This document shows positions 1-7,458 of a stretch of DNA of 42,951 nucleotides, piece after piece. The stretch is from positions 1 through 42,951 of the IMG/VR virus record IMGVR_UViG_3300011432_000027, one strand, 5' to 3'. How positions within the stretch are numbered: position 1 is the first letter of the stretch; every line of letters begins with the position of its first letter. The notes beneath the pieces are model-generated. The model worked only from the letters and a program-made list of their open reading frames with translations, was not told where the DNA came from and made no database searches. A program made the position numbers and the translations under genes. Source of the DNA: a virus.

Positions 1-387
1 CGTTCGGGCGGCGTCATGCGCAGCGAGAGCGGCGCATAACGCATCAAAGGCAGTGGTCCACGTGAACCCTTCAAAGCGGGCCACACCGTCTGAGTCGAGC
101 GTCTTCTCTCTTAGCTTGGTTTGCACGACAAGCAAGACGCGGACGGCGGCGGCGAGCCGGTCGGCGTCCGCACGCGCCGCGTCACGAGCGGCTTCAATGC
201 CTTCGATCACTCCCGCGAGGTAATGGGCGATCTTGTCGCGCTCAGCCCCACCCTCGTCGCAGAGGCGGCGGGTAGGGCACGGCCACGGCTTGAAGCATTG
301 CGCACAGCCGACAACGTACGGGGTTATGTCGACGGCTTTCCGTGTTTGCGCCGTGTGCAGCTCGGCGATGCGTTCGAGCGCGCTCAC
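1..387 (-). CDS. Hypothetical protein with a four-cysteine cluster, cut by the left window edge
   Basis: An open frame of 129 codons without a stop runs from a GTG at 387 to the window edge, so the C-terminus is missing. The GTG overlaps the stop of the WhiB gene upstream in a GTGA arrangement, which fixes the start and suggests translational coupling. Residues 28, 31, 37 and 43 are cysteines (CxxC, then C and C), so a small zinc- or metal-binding knuckle is possible. The rest, from about residue 50, is alanine-rich and probably helical. I recognise no family. It is the last gene visible of the leftward unit DUF932-WhiB-this gene. Confidence 0.75.
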   Translation of the reverse strand, partial: MSALERIAELHTAQTRKAVDITPYVVGCAQCFKPWPCPTRRLCDEGGAERDKIAHYLAGVIEGIEAARDAARADADRLAAAVRVLLVVQTKLREKTLDSDGVARFEGFTWTTAFDALCAALAAHDAART

Positions 388-686
388 GGCAACCTCTCCT
401 TCGCTCGACGCAGCAGGTCGGGTTCAGCCCCCCGCAGTAGTGTGATGAGGCGTGTGTATGGGTACGGCCGCTTGCGGGAGACGATGCGACGACGTTGCCG
501 CTCGGACTGGCCACCCCACGTGCCGTGCTCGATCTTGTTCGCCAGCGCGTAGGCGAGACACGTCGCCCGTACCGGACACACGTTGCACTTCCGCCGCTGC
601 TCGACGATCGGTGCGTCGAAGAACCCGAGGTCGGAGGCGCACCGCGCCTCCGACCTCCAGGCCTCCCGCTCGAGCAGGGTGCTCAC
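384..686 (-). CDS. whiB: WhiB-family iron-sulfur transcriptional regulator
   Basis: A 100-residue protein with the WhiB signature: cysteines at 16, 34, 37 and 43 (C..CxxCxxxxxC) that would hold a 4Fe-4S cluster, then the G-T-W-G-G turn at 55-59 and a basic tail (SERQRRR) that contacts DNA. WhiB proteins occur only in actinobacteria and their phages, where they bind the primary sigma factor and redirect or block transcription. Here it may control phage or host promoters. The GTG start overlaps the stop of the DUF932 gene (GTGA), and its own stop overlaps the next start, so the three genes form one unit. The family assignment is firm; the target is unknown. Confidence 0.93.
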   Translation of the reverse strand: MSTLLEREAWRSEARCASDLGFFDAPIVEQRRKCNVCPVRATCLAYALANKIEHGTWGGQSERQRRRIVSRKRPYPYTRLITLLRGAEPDLLRRAKERLP

Positions 687-1630
687 TGGGCGTTGAGAAG
701 CAGACGCTTCCCGAAGTCGGAGCGCAGACCCGCGCCGTAGCCGAAGGTCTGGCTGAGGAAGCGACCCTCCTGCGAACGGCTGGTGACCACGTGTTCACCG
801 TACTCGCCGAACGCGTTCAGTGCGCCCCACGCGGTGGGACGAACGTCGTCGGCGAGGGTGGGGGTGAGGCTGCGGTGTGCGAGGATCGACTGGATCGCCT
901 CGGCGCGCTTGGGCCGCTCGGGAAGGACGTCCTCGAGGAGCTTGCGCATCAGGTCGTCCTCGACCTGGCTGGCGAGCAGGATCTCCGCGTTGGCCTTGAA
1001 CTCCTCCGCGTACTTGAAGGTCAGCTTGAGCGTCTCGCGTGCCTCGGCGACCTTACCCTTGACGGAGTTCGTGTGGCGAATCTGCCACGACGTCTTCGTC
1101 GCGCCCCACGCCATGTTCAGCGTGTTCCAGCAGACGACCCGGATGGGCGTGACGTCCGCGCGGATGCCGCGTGACCCGTCGTGACTGGTGGAAAGGAGGA
1201 TGTACAACTCGTGCAGGTCCTCGTCGCCGATGAGGATCTCCTGCGGGACCTTCATCGTCAGAAACACAACACGGCCCCCACGCAGGGAGCCGGCGGTTTC
1301 GTACTTGGCCTCGCCGGTGTCGACGAGTGTGTCCATGAAGTCGAATGCTTCACCGTTCTGGAAGGGCGTGTATACCTTGCCCACGGTGCCGAGGACCTTG
1401 TCGTCCACGTCGCGGGTCACGGCGAACCGGTCGCTGATCGGGACGTAGGTTCCGTCCGGCTTCTGTGAGAAGATCGGGCGAAGGTCGACTGTCCAGTCGA
1501 GCTGGGCGGTGACCAGCGCCTCCTTAGCCGTGAGGACGTCGGGAACGACGACCCCCAGGCGATGCCAGGCCTCGACGCGGGAGCTGAAGAAGCATCCCAC
1601 CCCGTTGCGAATCTCAACCGCTGCGGTCAT
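683..1630 (-). CDS. DUF932 (phage/plasmid-like) protein
   Basis: A 315-residue protein with the DUF932 architecture known from phages and plasmids (TIGR03299-like): an N-terminal stretch with AWHRLG near residue 21, a central VCWNTL motif, and a C-terminal LSQTFGYGAG-type segment. The molecular role of this family is not established; it is common in early or replication regions of actinophages. I place the start at the ATG at 1630 because AGGAG lies 5-6 bases upstream; an in-frame ATG further upstream at 1675 would fall inside the promoter. A near-consensus promoter with a palindromic spacer sits just upstream, so this gene probably heads its transcript. Confidence 0.88.
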   Translation of the reverse strand: MTAAVEIRNGVGCFFSSRVEAWHRLGVVVPDVLTAKEALVTAQLDWTVDLRPIFSQKPDGTYVPISDRFAVTRDVDDKVLGTVGKVYTPFQNGEAFDFMDTLVDTGEAKYETAGSLRGGRVVFLTMKVPQEILIGDEDLHELYILLSTSHDGSRGIRADVTPIRVVCWNTLNMAWGATKTSWQIRHTNSVKGKVAEARETLKLTFKYAEEFKANAEILLASQVEDDLMRKLLEDVLPERPKRAEAIQSILAHRSLTPTLADDVRPTAWGALNAFGEYGEHVVTSRSQEGRFLSQTFGYGAGLRSDFGKRLLLNAQ

Positions 1631-1744
1631 GATGTCTCCTGTCTTGGTCTGCGGCACGGGTTGCCGTATGTACATAATATCACGACATCGAGCGATGTCA
1701 ACTCAGAGCATCAAAAATCATTAGACGATTAGTGATGCGATGCC
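1631..1744 (-). promoter_or_regulatory. Sigma-70-type promoter with a palindromic operator-like spacer
   Basis: Read on the minus strand, TTGACA (1696-1701) is followed after 16 bases by TATTAT (1674-1679), close to the bacterial housekeeping consensus. The spacer holds a perfect inverted repeat, GACATCG-AG-CGATGTC (1684-1699), whose outer bases overlap the -35 box. This would suit a repressor site. Transcription would begin near 1667, leaving a leader of about 37 bases with an AGGAG ribosome site for the DUF932 gene. No other gene is visible in this gap. Confidence 0.72.
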
Positions 1745-1963
1745 TCACGGGCCCTCCTCCCCCGTGATCTTGCGCACCCAGCCGTTGGTGTCCTCCACAC
1801 GGCGAAGTTCACCAACGACGCAAGCTGCGTCGTGGTTGAGGGCGCGCGGACCGGAGTGACCCTTCACCCACAGCCACTCCGCACCACACCCGGGACACGG
1901 GTCTCCACGTTCGATGGCTTCGCTGATGTTGAACCAGTCGGCGAGGGCTTCCTCGAGTGTCAT
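1745..1963 (-). CDS. Small hypothetical protein with CPGC motif
   Basis: A 72-residue protein. Residues 23-26 are C-P-G-C, followed by W, a histidine-containing stretch and another cysteine near residue 48, so a zinc-ribbon-like fold is possible but not shown. The ATG at 1963 overlaps the stop of the upstream 62-residue gene in an ATGA arrangement, supporting both as real and co-translated. No function can be assigned. Confidence 0.75.
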   Translation of the reverse strand: MTLEEALADWFNISEAIERGDPCPGCGAEWLWVKGHSGPRALNHDAACVVGELRRVEDTNGWVRKITGEEGP

Positions 1964-2148
1964 CGCAGGTACCGATCATTCGCGGCGAGATATGCGTTCA
2001 CCGTATCGGTGCACGGGAAGTTCGCGACGATCTCACCGGTGTCGAGGAAGACGCGTATGGCCGCAACTTGCGCGTCGGTGTAGTTGCGGAACGCCCACCC
2101 ATGAAGGAGACGTGTCCGCTCCGAGAAGGTGAGAAGAGTCTTGGTCAT
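1960..2148 (-). CDS. Small hypothetical protein, probably from a leaderless transcript
   Basis: A 62-residue protein with no family I recognise. The ATG at 2148 has no ribosome site: the bases directly before it are a near-consensus -10 box (TATTAT) plus six bases. Transcription would therefore begin at or next to the A of the ATG, the arrangement of leaderless mRNAs that actinobacteria translate well. The gene ends in an ATGA overlap with the next small gene, so both likely come from this promoter. Confidence 0.75.
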   Translation of the reverse strand: MTKTLLTFSERTRLLHGWAFRNYTDAQVAAIRVFLDTGEIVANFPCTDTVNAYLAANDRYLR

Positions 2149-2183
2149 AAGTACATAATATCAAGTAAGATTGGGCGTGTCAA
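2149..2183 (-). promoter_or_regulatory. Sigma-70-type promoter giving a likely leaderless transcript
   Basis: On the minus strand TTGACA (2178-2183), a 17-base spacer and TATTAT (2155-2160) form a near-perfect promoter. The -35 box overlaps the stop codon of the upstream membrane-protein gene. Six bases separate the -10 box from the ATG at 2148. The 13-mer gtacataatatca (plus-strand reading, 2151-2163) is identical to 1670-1682 in the DUF932 promoter, so the two promoters share an extended -10 region. Confidence 0.75.
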
Positions 2184-2371
2184 CCCCACAGGGCAAGGCT
2201 GGCGAACAGCAGGAACACCAGTAGAACGGCGATGCAGATCCCGCCCAGGATGAACCCCACCTCGGCGAGGAAGCGGTGCCACTCGGGAAAGCGACGCTTG
2301 GCGCCGTGCTCGAACGCCATCGTGAGAAGCCCGATGGCGAACCAGCCCAGGGCGAGGTAGAGGAGGCCCAC
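2180..2371 (-). CDS. Small two-helix membrane protein
   Basis: A 63-residue protein with two hydrophobic stretches, residues 2-20 and about 38-62, separated by a short charged loop (KRRFPEWHR). It probably crosses the membrane twice. GTG at 2371 follows directly on the TAG of the secreted transglycosylase gene, so the two may be co-expressed. A link with cell-envelope action of that enzyme is conceivable but only inferred from the position. The -35 box of the next promoter overlaps its stop. Confidence 0.7.
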   Translation of the reverse strand: MGLLYLALGWFAIGLLTMAFEHGAKRRFPEWHRFLAEVGFILGGICIAVLLVFLLFASLALWG

Positions 2372-2878
2372 CTACGCGGTAAGCCGCCACGCCCTCCAGC
2401 CGGACTCGTCGTACATCTGCTTCGCCAGCATCACATCCGCGTAGCAGTCGGGTCCGGCGACCTCCGCCCACGTGAAACCCATGCGCCGGGCACGCGCCTC
2501 GTGCAGACGAAGATGCTGGAACAGACCCGACGCACTCGAGCGCGGGTTCTTGGCATCACACCTAAGACCCGACTCCCGGCGTGCGATCTTGAGAGCACGC
2601 TCCTCCTGGCCGGTGCCGTGCCACGCGATGCGGATGAGCGTCTCCGCCGGTAGTGCGCGGATGTACGCGAGGATCTGCACGGGTGTAGGTGGGATCGGGA
2701 TCACAGCCTCCGGGATGGGAACGGGCGCGAGAGGTTCGGGCACGTCCGCCGCCGGTGGAGCGATCTGAGGTGGGGGAGGAATGAAGGATACGGAGATCCC
2801 AAAGTCCTCGGCCGCCGCTGGGGCGACGACTGCAGTGCTCAAGAGGGCGGCGGCGACCAGCACCGCGCGTAACCTCAC
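2372..2878 (-). CDS. Secreted SLT-type transglycosylase-like protein
   Basis: A 168-residue protein in three parts. Residues 1-23 form a signal peptide (basic start, alanine-rich core, APAAA-like cleavage site). Residues 32-68 are a proline-rich linker. About 75-165 form a lysozyme-like transglycosylase domain with the family motifs R-E-S-G (catalytic Glu102) and S-A-S-G-L-F-Q at 115-121; cysteines 107 and 145 may pair. Such enzymes cut the glycan strands of peptidoglycan outside the membrane. The GTG start overlaps the stop of the methyltransferase gene (GTGA). It lies far from the lysis genes near 36 kb and so looks like an early or envelope-remodelling function rather than the main endolysin. 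Confidence 0.82.
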   Translation of the reverse strand: MRLRAVLVAAALLSTAVVAPAAAEDFGISVSFIPPPPQIAPPAADVPEPLAPVPIPEAVIPIPPTPVQILAYIRALPAETLIRIAWHGTGQEERALKIARRESGLRCDAKNPRSSASGLFQHLRLHEARARRMGFTWAEVAGPDCYADVMLAKQMYDESGWRAWRLTA

Positions 2879-4443
2879 TCGGCCCGATGGGCCGCCTGAA
2901 GCACCGGTGGTTGAGTGGCCTGAGCTGCGAACCCAATGTTCATAGGTTCCTCCTCTGGGTTGTGATCCTGTGACTCTAGCTTGGTCACCTCGGCTATAAG
3001 GGCCAGCCCCAGCCTGCGAGCACGCTCGAGGCTGAGCATGAAGAAGGGTTGCTCATTCTCATTGATCGTGACTCCCTCACTCGTCGTGGAGAACGTGAGT
3101 GGCCCGGCGTGCCGAACGCTGAAGGGTGGCGTGGGAGTGTCGGACACGGGTTCCTCCTCGGGTGCGGGTGTAGGCGTGAAGGTCGGGTACTGCTTGGCGA
3201 CCTGGATGCAGCGCTTCTCACGTTGGGTAAGGCGTGCCTTCCCGTACGAGACGTCGATGGCGAACTCCCGCTCACCGAGCGGCACACCCGAGTACTCACG
3301 CGGGTTGCCCTCGAGGGCGTCCATCACCTGCTCACCCAGCCAGCGGCCGGCGTCGACGGGAATGCCCTTGCCCCAGTAGAACACAGGCTTGCGCCCGAGT
3401 GCCTCGAGCGGCGCGATCTTCCAGTCGTCCGGGAAACCCTGGATGCGTGCACACTCCCGCATCGTCATGAAGCGCGGCTGGTTGGGGTGGATGACCTTGA
3501 TGCCGGTCGCGCCGTCCACCACGCGGGTGAGGCGGTCGTAGTCCCAGCGGATCTCGCTGGACGGGCCGGCGATCCAGTTGTGGCGCTCCATCTTCTCCTG
3601 CCACTTCTCGGCCCACACGGGCATCTTCCCGTTGCGGTCGAAGTAGCGCTTGATGGGTTGACCCACCTGCTCGCCGGGCATCCACCCGACGTCCTCGGCG
3701 AGCTCAAGCACGCGGGTGAGGCGACCCACCGTCGATGAGTACGAGAAGTGCCCATCCACGCATCCGGAGGCGGAGCGTCTGGTCGCCGCCCAGTCGCTCA
3801 GCGGTGCCCGGTCGTAGGGTTGGGCATGCCAGGTGTCGCGGAGCGTCTCGAGGTCACCGATGGCCTCCCTGAGTGTCTGCGGCCCGCGGTCAGCCTCCGT
3901 CGGAACGGTGACGCCGAACGGAATGCGGCTGAGGAGGAAGAAGTAGCGCGGACGCCACGCCGGTCCGCCCAGTGCGTTCGCGTTCTGCAGCACGTGGAAG
4001 AGTGTCCACTGCTTGCCCGAGTGCTCCTCGACCCGGGCACGAAGCGCCCGCATCAGGTGTAGGCCCTTGGAGAACGCGGGCTGCACCGACTCGAATGCGA
4101 TGACGCGGGCGTCGGTGCGGGCGCCGAACTCGGCCAGTGCCCACATGCACGCATTGATCTTCGAGTCCGCGCCACGGTCGAACGTCTTGCTCATGCCGGT
4201 CAGCGCGGAGAACGCACTGCACGGCGGGTTCCCGAAGACGAAGTCGATGTCGTCGGGGACGGTCCAGCGTTCGGCGGGCCCGTCCTCGTAGTGCAGGTTC
4301 GGGTTGATGAGGTCGAGGTTCGCGAGCACACTAGGTGCACCGAACCCACCCGGGAGTTCACGCTTCGCCACGACCTCGAACCCGGCCTCCACGACGCCGC
4401 GGGTGAAGCCACCCGCGAAGCACTCGACGTCAACCGCCCTCAA
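2875..4443 (-). CDS. DNA (cytosine-5) methyltransferase-like protein
   Basis: A 522-residue C5-methyltransferase homologue. Motif I for AdoMet (DVECFAGGF) is at the very N-terminus. The catalytic Pro-Cys is in GNPPCSAFS (Cys75), FESV stands at the motif VI Glu (118), WRPRYFFL resembles motif VIII, and TMRECARIQGFPDDW is motif IX/X. Two usual residues differ: Gln after Pro-Cys is Ser, and ENV reads ESV. About 130 C-terminal residues lie beyond the catalytic core and have no known domain. I prefer the TTG at 4443, five bases after GGAGGAG; an in-frame ATG at 4509 would overlap the upstream gene by 80 bases. It methylates or formerly methylated DNA cytosine, perhaps against host restriction. Confidence 0.87.
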   Translation of the reverse strand: MRAVDVECFAGGFTRGVVEAGFEVVAKRELPGGFGAPSVLANLDLINPNLHYEDGPAERWTVPDDIDFVFGNPPCSAFSALTGMSKTFDRGADSKINACMWALAEFGARTDARVIAFESVQPAFSKGLHLMRALRARVEEHSGKQWTLFHVLQNANALGGPAWRPRYFFLLSRIPFGVTVPTEADRGPQTLREAIGDLETLRDTWHAQPYDRAPLSDWAATRRSASGCVDGHFSYSSTVGRLTRVLELAEDVGWMPGEQVGQPIKRYFDRNGKMPVWAEKWQEKMERHNWIAGPSSEIRWDYDRLTRVVDGATGIKVIHPNQPRFMTMRECARIQGFPDDWKIAPLEALGRKPVFYWGKGIPVDAGRWLGEQVMDALEGNPREYSGVPLGEREFAIDVSYGKARLTQREKRCIQVAKQYPTFTPTPAPEEEPVSDTPTPPFSVRHAGPLTFSTTSEGVTINENEQPFFMLSLERARRLGLALIAEVTKLESQDHNPEEEPMNIGFAAQATQPPVLQAAHRAE

Positions 4444-4660
4444 ACTGACTCCTCCGTAGACCCCACGCGGTCCAGCCGTAGCGGGTGTCATTGTCGAAGG
4501 TGTCGACACCTACGACGCGAACCTCGGCGAAGATGCTGGTGACCTTCGTCCCGTGTGGGAGTGCACCCAACTCATCGGGTGTGAGAAGATACACCGGGTC
4601 GGGATCTGAGCCCGACCACGGGTTCTCGGTGTGGAAGGACGATGGAGCGGGAAGGCTCAC
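4430..4660 (-). CDS. Small hypothetical protein
   Basis: A 76-residue protein with an acidic and proline-rich N-terminal third and a VYLLTPDELGALPHGT stretch, a wording often met in small phage proteins where a residue pair sets a beta-barrel-like fold. No family is assigned. The GTG start overlaps the stop of the dUTPase/dCTPase-like gene (GTGA), and its C-terminus overlaps the methyltransferase start, so it is part of the same leftward unit. Confidence 0.75.
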   Translation of the reverse strand: MSLPAPSSFHTENPWSGSDPDPVYLLTPDELGALPHGTKVTSIFAEVRVVGVDTFDNDTRYGWTAWGLRRSQFEGG

Positions 4661-5031
4661 GTACCCAACCTAGCCGTGTAGCCCTCACGCACCCGGCGAA
4701 AGTTCTCGGCCTGCTTGAGACGGTACCTCGTCCAGAACTCGCTCTCGGTGACGCCGACCGCGACGAGGATGTTGCCGATGAAGTGCGTCACATCCACGAG
4801 TTCCTCGGTGAGTGCGTCCTTGTTGACGCGACCCTGACCCTGTGACCACGGCTTCCAGTCGACCTCGCCCATGGCCTCACCCAGCTCGGCGAAGGCCGCG
4901 AGGAAGTTCCACCGTACGAACTCGGCCAGGGCCACGTCCTCGAGCGGCATCACGGTGTACCCGTGTTCAGCTTGAAGTTCCTGGGTCGACTGGAGCCACC
5001 GCCACTCATCGAGTGTGCGGTCACTCATCAC
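4657..5031 (-). CDS. dUTPase/dCTPase-like all-alpha NTP pyrophosphohydrolase
   Basis: A 124-residue all-helical protein with the metal-binding ExxE...ExxD pattern of the dimeric dUTPase/MazG superfamily: E49xxE52, then E77xxD80. After it comes the K..NF.R..GY tail (residues 106-118) typical of dimeric dUTPases and of T4 gp56 dCTPase/dUTPase. Such enzymes split dUTP or dCTP to the monophosphate and pyrophosphate. In T4-like DNA modification this removes dCTP and supplies dCMP to the hydroxymethylase. Substrate choice between dUTP and dCTP cannot be read from the sequence. The start is GTG at 5031 (GTGA overlap with the HTH gene) or the ATG right after it. Confidence 0.82.
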   Translation of the reverse strand: MMSDRTLDEWRWLQSTQELQAEHGYTVMPLEDVALAEFVRWNFLAAFAELGEAMGEVDWKPWSQGQGRVNKDALTEELVDVTHFIGNILVAVGVTESEFWTRYRLKQAENFRRVREGYTARLGT

Positions 5032-5324
5032 ACGACCGTTGGCGCGGGAGGTGTGGCGGGAATGTCCGGCTGGACGGGCGCGGCGGGTTCGTCACTCAGT
5101 GTGGCGCCGCGCTCGGGAAGCGTCACACCCAGGACCCGCTCAAGCGCCTCACGCTCGGACACGGTGGGCGTGCGCTGGATCTCGATGTTCGCGAGCTTCG
5201 CGACGGTGAAGCCCTCGATGCCCACCTGCTCCACGACCTGGGCGCGGCTCAGGTTGGCCTTCTCTCGCGCGGCACGGATCGCCGAAGAGAGGGTGTTCTT
5301 TGCATCAATGGACGTGCGGGGCAT
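5028..5324 (-). CDS. HTH (XRE/Cro-like) DNA-binding protein
   Basis: A 98-residue protein. Residues 10-65 resemble a Cro/C1 helix-turn-helix: IRAAREKANLSRAQVVEQVG supplies helices 1-2, and the later helices carry a KLANIE stretch. The C-terminal 30 residues are a proline/alanine-rich tail. It may regulate phage transcription; the palindrome at 1684-1699 is a possible but untested site. The ATG at 5324 is preceded by AAAGGA at a good distance. Downstream genes follow with GTGA overlaps, so it heads a unit with the dUTPase-like and methyltransferase genes. Confidence 0.75.
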   Translation of the reverse strand: MPRTSIDAKNTLSSAIRAAREKANLSRAQVVEQVGIEGFTVAKLANIEIQRTPTVSEREALERVLGVTLPERGATLSDEPAAPVQPDIPATPPAPTVV

Positions 5325-5359
5325 GTCTTGGTCCTTTCGTTGAATGGGACGACTGTACC
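5325..5359 (-). promoter_or_regulatory. Possible promoter and leader of the HTH gene
   Basis: Minus-strand TACAGT (5352-5357) fits the actinobacterial -10 pattern TANNNT and lies 27 bases before the ATG, leaving room for the AAAGGA ribosome site. No convincing -35 box is visible, so this is a weak call. Confidence 0.3.
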
Positions 5360-5953
5360 TTACACTACATCGAACCGTGCACGTGGCTCCCGCGAAGGTT
5401 CCCGACCCGAACCCATGTTGCGGTACCGAGCGCCCAGGTCCCCGTCGGGATGACCGGCCGCGAGGTCCATCACGGGTAAGTCATCACCGATCATGCACGC
5501 GATCGCCGTCACGTATGCAAGCTGCCCGTGAAGTGACGCAGATGGGATCGTGCCGTGCACACCACCCTCCCCCGGAATGACGTAGCGACAGACGACGACC
5601 TCGGGCGCCATCGGGTTGTGGGCACCTCCGGTAATGAGGACGTAGCGGCGCGTAGTCCGCAGAACGGTCAGAATCTCCTCCGTCAACCCCGAGTGCGACA
5701 GAGCAAGAATCGCCGGCCTTGGCGATGACCTCAGGACTGTCAGCCCGCCGTGCAGCAGGTTGGTCGCGTGGATCGGGATGGCGGGCCTCCCAACGGACTG
5801 GAGTAGGCTTGCCGCGAGGCGTGCCATGTCGTCGGACTTTCCGATTCCCGTGCACACGATCACGGATGAGTCGACGAGAAGTTGTTTCGTGTTGAACGCG
5901 ATCTCATCGGACACGGTTCCAAGTGCGGCGGTTGCGGCGGTTCGTAGGTTCAC
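5360..5953 (-). CDS. SIS-domain phosphosugar isomerase-like protein
   Basis: A 197-residue protein with a sugar isomerase (SIS) fold like that of arabinose-5-phosphate isomerase (KdsD) and GmhA. Visible are the phosphate-loop stretch CTGIGKSDDMARLAAS, the SHSGLTEE serine-rich loop near residue 104 and the second nucleotide-fold half after it. SIS enzymes interconvert ketose and aldose phosphates or bind such sugars. The GTG at 5953 overlaps the stop of the nucleotidyltransferase-kinase gene (GTGA), so the two are coupled. Together they resemble the first steps of making an NDP-activated sugar, as in heptose pathways. No CBS domains follow, unlike KdsD. The specific sugar is unknown. Confidence 0.82.
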   Translation of the reverse strand: MNLRTAATAALGTVSDEIAFNTKQLLVDSSVIVCTGIGKSDDMARLAASLLQSVGRPAIPIHATNLLHGGLTVLRSSPRPAILALSHSGLTEEILTVLRTTRRYVLITGGAHNPMAPEVVVCRYVIPGEGGVHGTIPSASLHGQLAYVTAIACMIGDDLPVMDLAAGHPDGDLGARYRNMGSGREPSREPRARFDVV

Positions 5954-7458
5954 CAGATGACCTCCCGTGCTCGGGCTCGGGCTGCGGTTAGCAGCCACTC
6001 ACGTTGACGTGCGGTGTGAAGGGGAACCGCCGCAAACAGCATGAGTGCCTCGATGATGTCAAGTTCACGCTTCGTCACCTCCGGGAACGGCGCCATGATC
6101 ACGTCATCGAGGGCCAGGTCTAGCTCGGGTGAAACGGTCGGTCCGATTCCGTGCTGATCGAACTCGTCGAAGTTGATGGCGGCGAAGTTGTCGGCGTACG
6201 AGTACCGCAGCTTGGCGAGGTCGTAGCGCACATCACCGGTGCCGGCGGGCATGCGTCCCCACGCACCGCGCGGGTCGACCAGCTTCACCGTCTCGGTGCC
6301 CAGGCTGAACAGCACGTTGCAGAAGTTCGGGTCACCGTGAATGTAGCGTGGAATGACGGTGTCGATGAGTTCTTCCTCGGCGACCTTGAGGAGGGCGATG
6401 TTCAGCGGAGTCTCCTCGACGCCGGCCATGACCATACGCTCCCGGGTCTTCTCCACGTACATGAGACGGGCTGACTCGGTCGCGCTGCTCTCGGGCGCCT
6501 TCACACCCCACGGCCCATCCCACATGAGGTCGACGACGGTTCGCATGATGTGTGTCCACGTGACGGTCGGGAGTTCCCAGTACAACAGAAGCTCGGCCAA
6601 TGTGGGATGATCGATGAAGTCTGTGATGATGCAGTCGGGCGTGCAGGTATGCACCTGCGGGATCAGCCACGGCCACTTGGTTCGGAACCACTCCCAACCC
6701 CGTGCCTCGGAGTGTAGGCCGCCCGGTCGGGCCGGGGTCTTCGTCATACGCCCGTACTCATCGAGGCTTAGGCGATGATGATCACGACGCACGAACATCT
6801 GACGTCGTGCGTCAGCGAGTGCACCCAGGTCACCGGCGTCCAGCCAGGTGGAAAGCATCAGCTGCGGAAGTTGCAGGTAGGTAAGTAGGGGAGCCATACC
6901 CTCGCCCTGGAAGCGTTGCCCCCGCACGCGAGCGACCGAGAACTGGTTGAGGAAGTACGCACCGATGCACACGGACTCGACGGTGTCGGTGTGCGGGACG
7001 CCGTCCACGTAGGCCCGCGGTGACACGGGGTAGCACCAGCTGCGGTACAGGTCAAGGGGAGCGCACACACCGCACACAGACTCTTCACGGGAGACGAGGG
7101 TGCAGACGTCGACCTCATCGAGCCACGTGTCGGCCATCATCACCAGCGCCTCATTGCCTGGGGGGACGTTGCGGACCCCGATGCAGAAGGCGTCCGCCGG
7201 TCCGCGTGGGTAGGGCTGCTCGGTGAAGACGATGGGCATGCGGTAGCCGCGCGTCATGTGGCGCACGGCCGTCTGCAGTGTGATGGAGTTCGGCGGGATG
7301 ACCATGATCACCTGGTCCGCGTTGACCGCGCGGGCGCGGGCGAGCTGGTGGGCGATCATCGGCTTCCCACCGACGGTCACCAGCGCCTTGTTGCCCTGGG
7401 CGAGCGGACCCAGGCGGGTCGCGAGTCCGCCGGCCATGATGACGACGCTAAGACCCAC
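5950..7458 (-). CDS. Bifunctional sugar nucleotidyltransferase / APH-like kinase
   Basis: A 502-residue fusion. Residues 1-230 form an NTP-transferase domain: MAGGLATRLGPLA at 8-20 is the signature loop that binds the nucleoside triphosphate, NKALVTVGGKPMI follows, and MMADTWLD supplies the metal-binding Asp. Residues about 290-500 resemble aminoglycoside-phosphotransferase/choline-kinase proteins: the catalytic loop HGDPNFCNVLF is near 374, and the metal-binding DPRG near 395 is followed by GD..YDLAKL, as seen in capsule-locus kinases. It would phosphorylate a sugar or small alcohol and attach it to a nucleotide. I start at the GTG at 7458, nine bases after GGAGGG. Neighbours: the SIS protein downstream, a glycosyltransferase-like protein upstream. 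Confidence 0.85.
   Translation of the reverse strand: MGLSVVIMAGGLATRLGPLAQGNKALVTVGGKPMIAHQLARARAVNADQVIMVIPPNSITLQTAVRHMTRGYRMPIVFTEQPYPRGPADAFCIGVRNVPPGNEALVMMADTWLDEVDVCTLVSREESVCGVCAPLDLYRSWCYPVSPRAYVDGVPHTDTVESVCIGAYFLNQFSVARVRGQRFQGEGMAPLLTYLQLPQLMLSTWLDAGDLGALADARRQMFVRRDHHRLSLDEYGRMTKTPARPGGLHSEARGWEWFRTKWPWLIPQVHTCTPDCIITDFIDHPTLAELLLYWELPTVTWTHIMRTVVDLMWDGPWGVKAPESSATESARLMYVEKTRERMVMAGVEETPLNIALLKVAEEELIDTVIPRYIHGDPNFCNVLFSLGTETVKLVDPRGAWGRMPAGTGDVRYDLAKLRYSYADNFAAINFDEFDQHGIGPTVSPELDLALDDVIMAPFPEVTKRELDIIEALMLFAAVPLHTARQREWLLTAARARAREVIW

Noticed and set aside
3049-3738. A 229-codon plus-strand frame opposite the methyltransferase
   Set aside because: It lies wholly inside conserved methyltransferase motifs and has no family likeness.
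5028-5324. The HTH gene as the antitoxin of a toxin-antitoxin pair
   Set aside because: Its immediate partner is a dUTPase/dCTPase-type enzyme, with no toxin family (RelE, HigB, MazF) next to it; a phage regulator is more likely.
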